Below are positions 13,462 to 14,810 of a stretch of DNA of 14,810 nt, one piece after another. Source of the DNA: JAZOTK01 sp045534775 (GTDB lineage Bacteria; Bacillota; Clostridia; RUG12999); NCBI GenBank assembly GCA_045534775.1, contig JAZSKI010000059.1, positions 1 to 14,810 on the forward strand. Direction: 5' to 3'. Within the stretch, counting starts at the first letter, position 1, and every line of letters starts with the position of its first letter. A program made the position numbers and the translations under genes. The notes beneath the pieces are model-generated. The model ran no database searches and was not told the origin of the DNA. It saw only the letters and a program-made list of their open reading frames with translations.

Positions 13462-14202
13462 ATGATGGAATATCAGATAGAAGGCAGAAACGCTGTCGAA
13501 GAGGCTATAAAATCCGACAGAGATATTGATAAAGTTTTTGCTTTAGACGGCGGTGACGGCAGATTAAACCGTCTCATAAGAGAAGCCGAGAAGAAAAAAA
13601 TTGTTGTTGTAAAGGCTGACAGAAAAAAGCTGGATGCCATGTCAAAAACAGGTGCTCATCAGGGAATTATCGCTCAATGTGCCGCTACGGAATATGCGAC
13701 CATTGATGATATTTTAAGCTTTGCGGCAAGTCGGGGCGAGTCTCCCTTTGTGATTATTGCCGACTCCATTACAGACCCTCATAATCTTGGTGCTATAATA
13801 AGAACTGCCTGCGCCGCAGGTGCTCACGGAATTATTATTCCCAAACGCCGCAGTGTAGGCGTAAACGAAACGGTGGCCAAGGTATCTTCAGGCGCTGTAG
13901 AGCATCTTAAGATAGCAAAGGCGGTAAACCTTCGGACGGCTATTGACGAGCTGAAGGAAAAAGGGCTCTGGATAGCAGGTACGGACGTAAGCGGTGAAAA
14001 AACCATATATAATCAGGATTTGACAGGTCCTATAGGCATTGTAATCGGTAGCGAGGGAGATGGTATGAGCCGAATCGTCAAGGATGCCTGCGACTTTTTG
14101 GTGAAAATCCCTATGATAGGTAAGGTACAGTCCCTTAACGCCTCTGTAGCAGCAGGAGTAATCATGTACGAAATTTTAAGACAACGAGGTATAGAAAAAT
14201 GA
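13462..14202 (+). CDS. rlmB: SpoU/TrmH-family 2'-O-ribose methyltransferase, RlmB type (23S rRNA Gm2251)
   Basis: It transfers a methyl group from S-adenosylmethionine to a ribose 2'-OH in rRNA or tRNA. The 246-residue chain has the N-terminal L30e-like substrate-binding part (IEGRNAVEEAI, then the AHQGIIAQ segment) and a C-terminal SPOUT knot domain with the three family motifs: ADSITDPHNLGAIIRTA (motif 1), GIVIGSEGDGMSR (motif 2) and IPMIGKVQSLNASVAAGVIM (motif 3). Overall form and length match RlmB/YacO. AAGGAG lies ahead of two adjacent ATG codons (13462 and 13465), and either could be used. It follows truA by 18 nt, which groups two RNA modification genes. The exact target nucleotide is inferred from family likeness. 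Confidence 0.9.
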   Translation: MMEYQIEGRNAVEEAIKSDRDIDKVFALDGGDGRLNRLIREAEKKKIVVVKADRKKLDAMSKTGAHQGIIAQCAATEYATIDDILSFAASRGESPFVIIADSITDPHNLGAIIRTACAAGAHGIIIPKRRSVGVNETVAKVSSGAVEHLKIAKAVNLRTAIDELKEKGLWIAGTDVSGEKTIYNQDLTGPIGIVIGSEGDGMSRIVKDACDFLVKIPMIGKVQSLNASVAAGVIMYEILRQRGIEK

Positions 14203-14801
14203 ACGAAGTGAAATTTAAAATAAAGCTTGAAGAAAATGATTATATAACATATCACCGTTCCTCTCTTTTTGCAAGCTTCACAAAAAATCTTGCTATGGTT
14301 TTTATGCTGGCGCTTTTCTGTTTTATGGTGTATTATTATAAAACCACCAACACCCATTTCTGGCTTATGGTAGTTTCCTCTTTGCCGACGGTTTCTTATA
14401 TTGCGCTTTTTGTTCATTATATACCGTTAAACGCAAAAACGGAATTTGCTCACAGCTCCTTCAAGGATTTTGAACCCCTTTTTACCTTATCGGAGGACCG
14501 CTTTTCCATTGAACGCAAAAACGGAAATACATCCCGGATAATGCTTATGGATTTGCTGTGCGTATGGGAAACAAGGAAGTATTTTTATTTCTTTGTTTCA
14601 AAAAACAACACCATCATCGTTCCAAAACGATTTATATCTTCACAGGATCTTGCGTTTTGTAAAAAAGTCATATCGGAGCTTCCACGCAAAAAACGTAAAA
14701 CTCCCTTTAAGCTGAGCTTCGGTCAAATCATAGGCAGTATTGCCGTCTTCCTGTTTTTAACTTTCGTGGTAACTATGTTTATAATTTCATTTAAAATGTG
14801 A
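14199..14801 (+). CDS. YcxB-like membrane protein of unknown function
   Basis: The 200-residue protein begins with a short charged segment (VKFKIKLEENDYITYHRSS) followed by two membrane helices (about 29-48 and 54-75). A cytoplasmic-looking beta-rich part comes next (about 80-165), with the pattern SEDRFSIERKNGNTSRIMLMDLLCVWETRKYFYFFVSKNNTIIVPKRF. This matches the layout of YcxB-like proteins of Firmicutes, whose function is unknown. A further hydrophobic helix at the C-terminus (about 175-197) appears beyond the usual part of the family. The ATG overlaps the rlmB stop (ATGA, 14199-14202), so it is translated from the same transcript. No terminator is seen in the nine bases left after its stop. 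Confidence 0.7.
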   Translation: MNEVKFKIKLEENDYITYHRSSLFASFTKNLAMVFMLALFCFMVYYYKTTNTHFWLMVVSSLPTVSYIALFVHYIPLNAKTEFAHSSFKDFEPLFTLSEDRFSIERKNGNTSRIMLMDLLCVWETRKYFYFFVSKNNTIIVPKRFISSQDLAFCKKVISELPRKKRKTPFKLSFGQIIGSIAVFLFLTFVVTMFIISFKM

Positions 14802-14810
14802 CAATAAAAA

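Overview
The window looks like a chromosomal stretch of an anaerobic low-to-middle-GC Firmicute, probably a gut-type member of class Clostridia (Oscillospirales/Ruminococcaceae-like). This is inferred from the AGGAGG-type ribosome binding sites, the TTG and GTG starts, a biotin-dependent Na+-pump decarboxylase operon, and a Firmicutes-style membrane-anchored polysaccharide deacetylase. I cannot name the species.

Region 1 (1-313): the 3' end of a small XRE-family regulator on the + strand. A strong 12-bp hairpin follows and serves as a two-way terminator between it and the convergent operon.

Region 2 (314-5324, - strand): a five-gene operon transcribed mmdA - mmdD - mmdC - mmdB - oadA. It encodes a CoA-ester carboxyltransferase, the delta membrane anchor, a separate biotin carrier protein, the Na+-translocating beta subunit, and an oxaloacetate decarboxylase/transcarboxylase-5S-type carboxyltransferase that lacks its own biotin domain. 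The set has homologues of all three Propionibacterium transcarboxylase subunits (12S, 1.3S, 5S) plus the sodium-pump membrane subunits. One biotin carrier could therefore move CO2 between methylmalonyl-CoA, oxaloacetate/pyruvate and the Na+ pump, as expected in a succinate-propionate fermentation. A Rex-like (NADH-sensing) operator lies upstream of the first gene. mmdA has a -1 frame disruption at its very 3' end: the conserved tail SKRENRPAKKHGNIPL is present but out of frame.

Region 3 (5325-5583): an AT-rich divergent intergenic region holding the Rex-like site and a near-consensus sigma-70 promoter for the helicase gene.

Region 4 (5584-10387, + strand): two tightly overlapping genes. One encodes a 1097-aa UPF1/DNA2-like superfamily 1 helicase with a roughly 360-aa charged insert inside the motor. 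The other encodes a 511-aa protein of unknown function with a winged-helix-like N-terminal segment. This pair is the best candidate for an undescribed system in the window.

Region 5 (10388-14810, + strand): a compact six-gene operon encoding a polysaccharide deacetylase, a divergent shikimate-kinase-like protein, a PHP-family histidinol-phosphatase-like phosphoesterase, TruA, an RlmB-type 2'-O-methyltransferase and a YcxB-like membrane protein. Intergenic gaps are 3 to 18 nt or overlaps. I saw no tRNA, rRNA, CRISPR, insertion sequence or attachment site.
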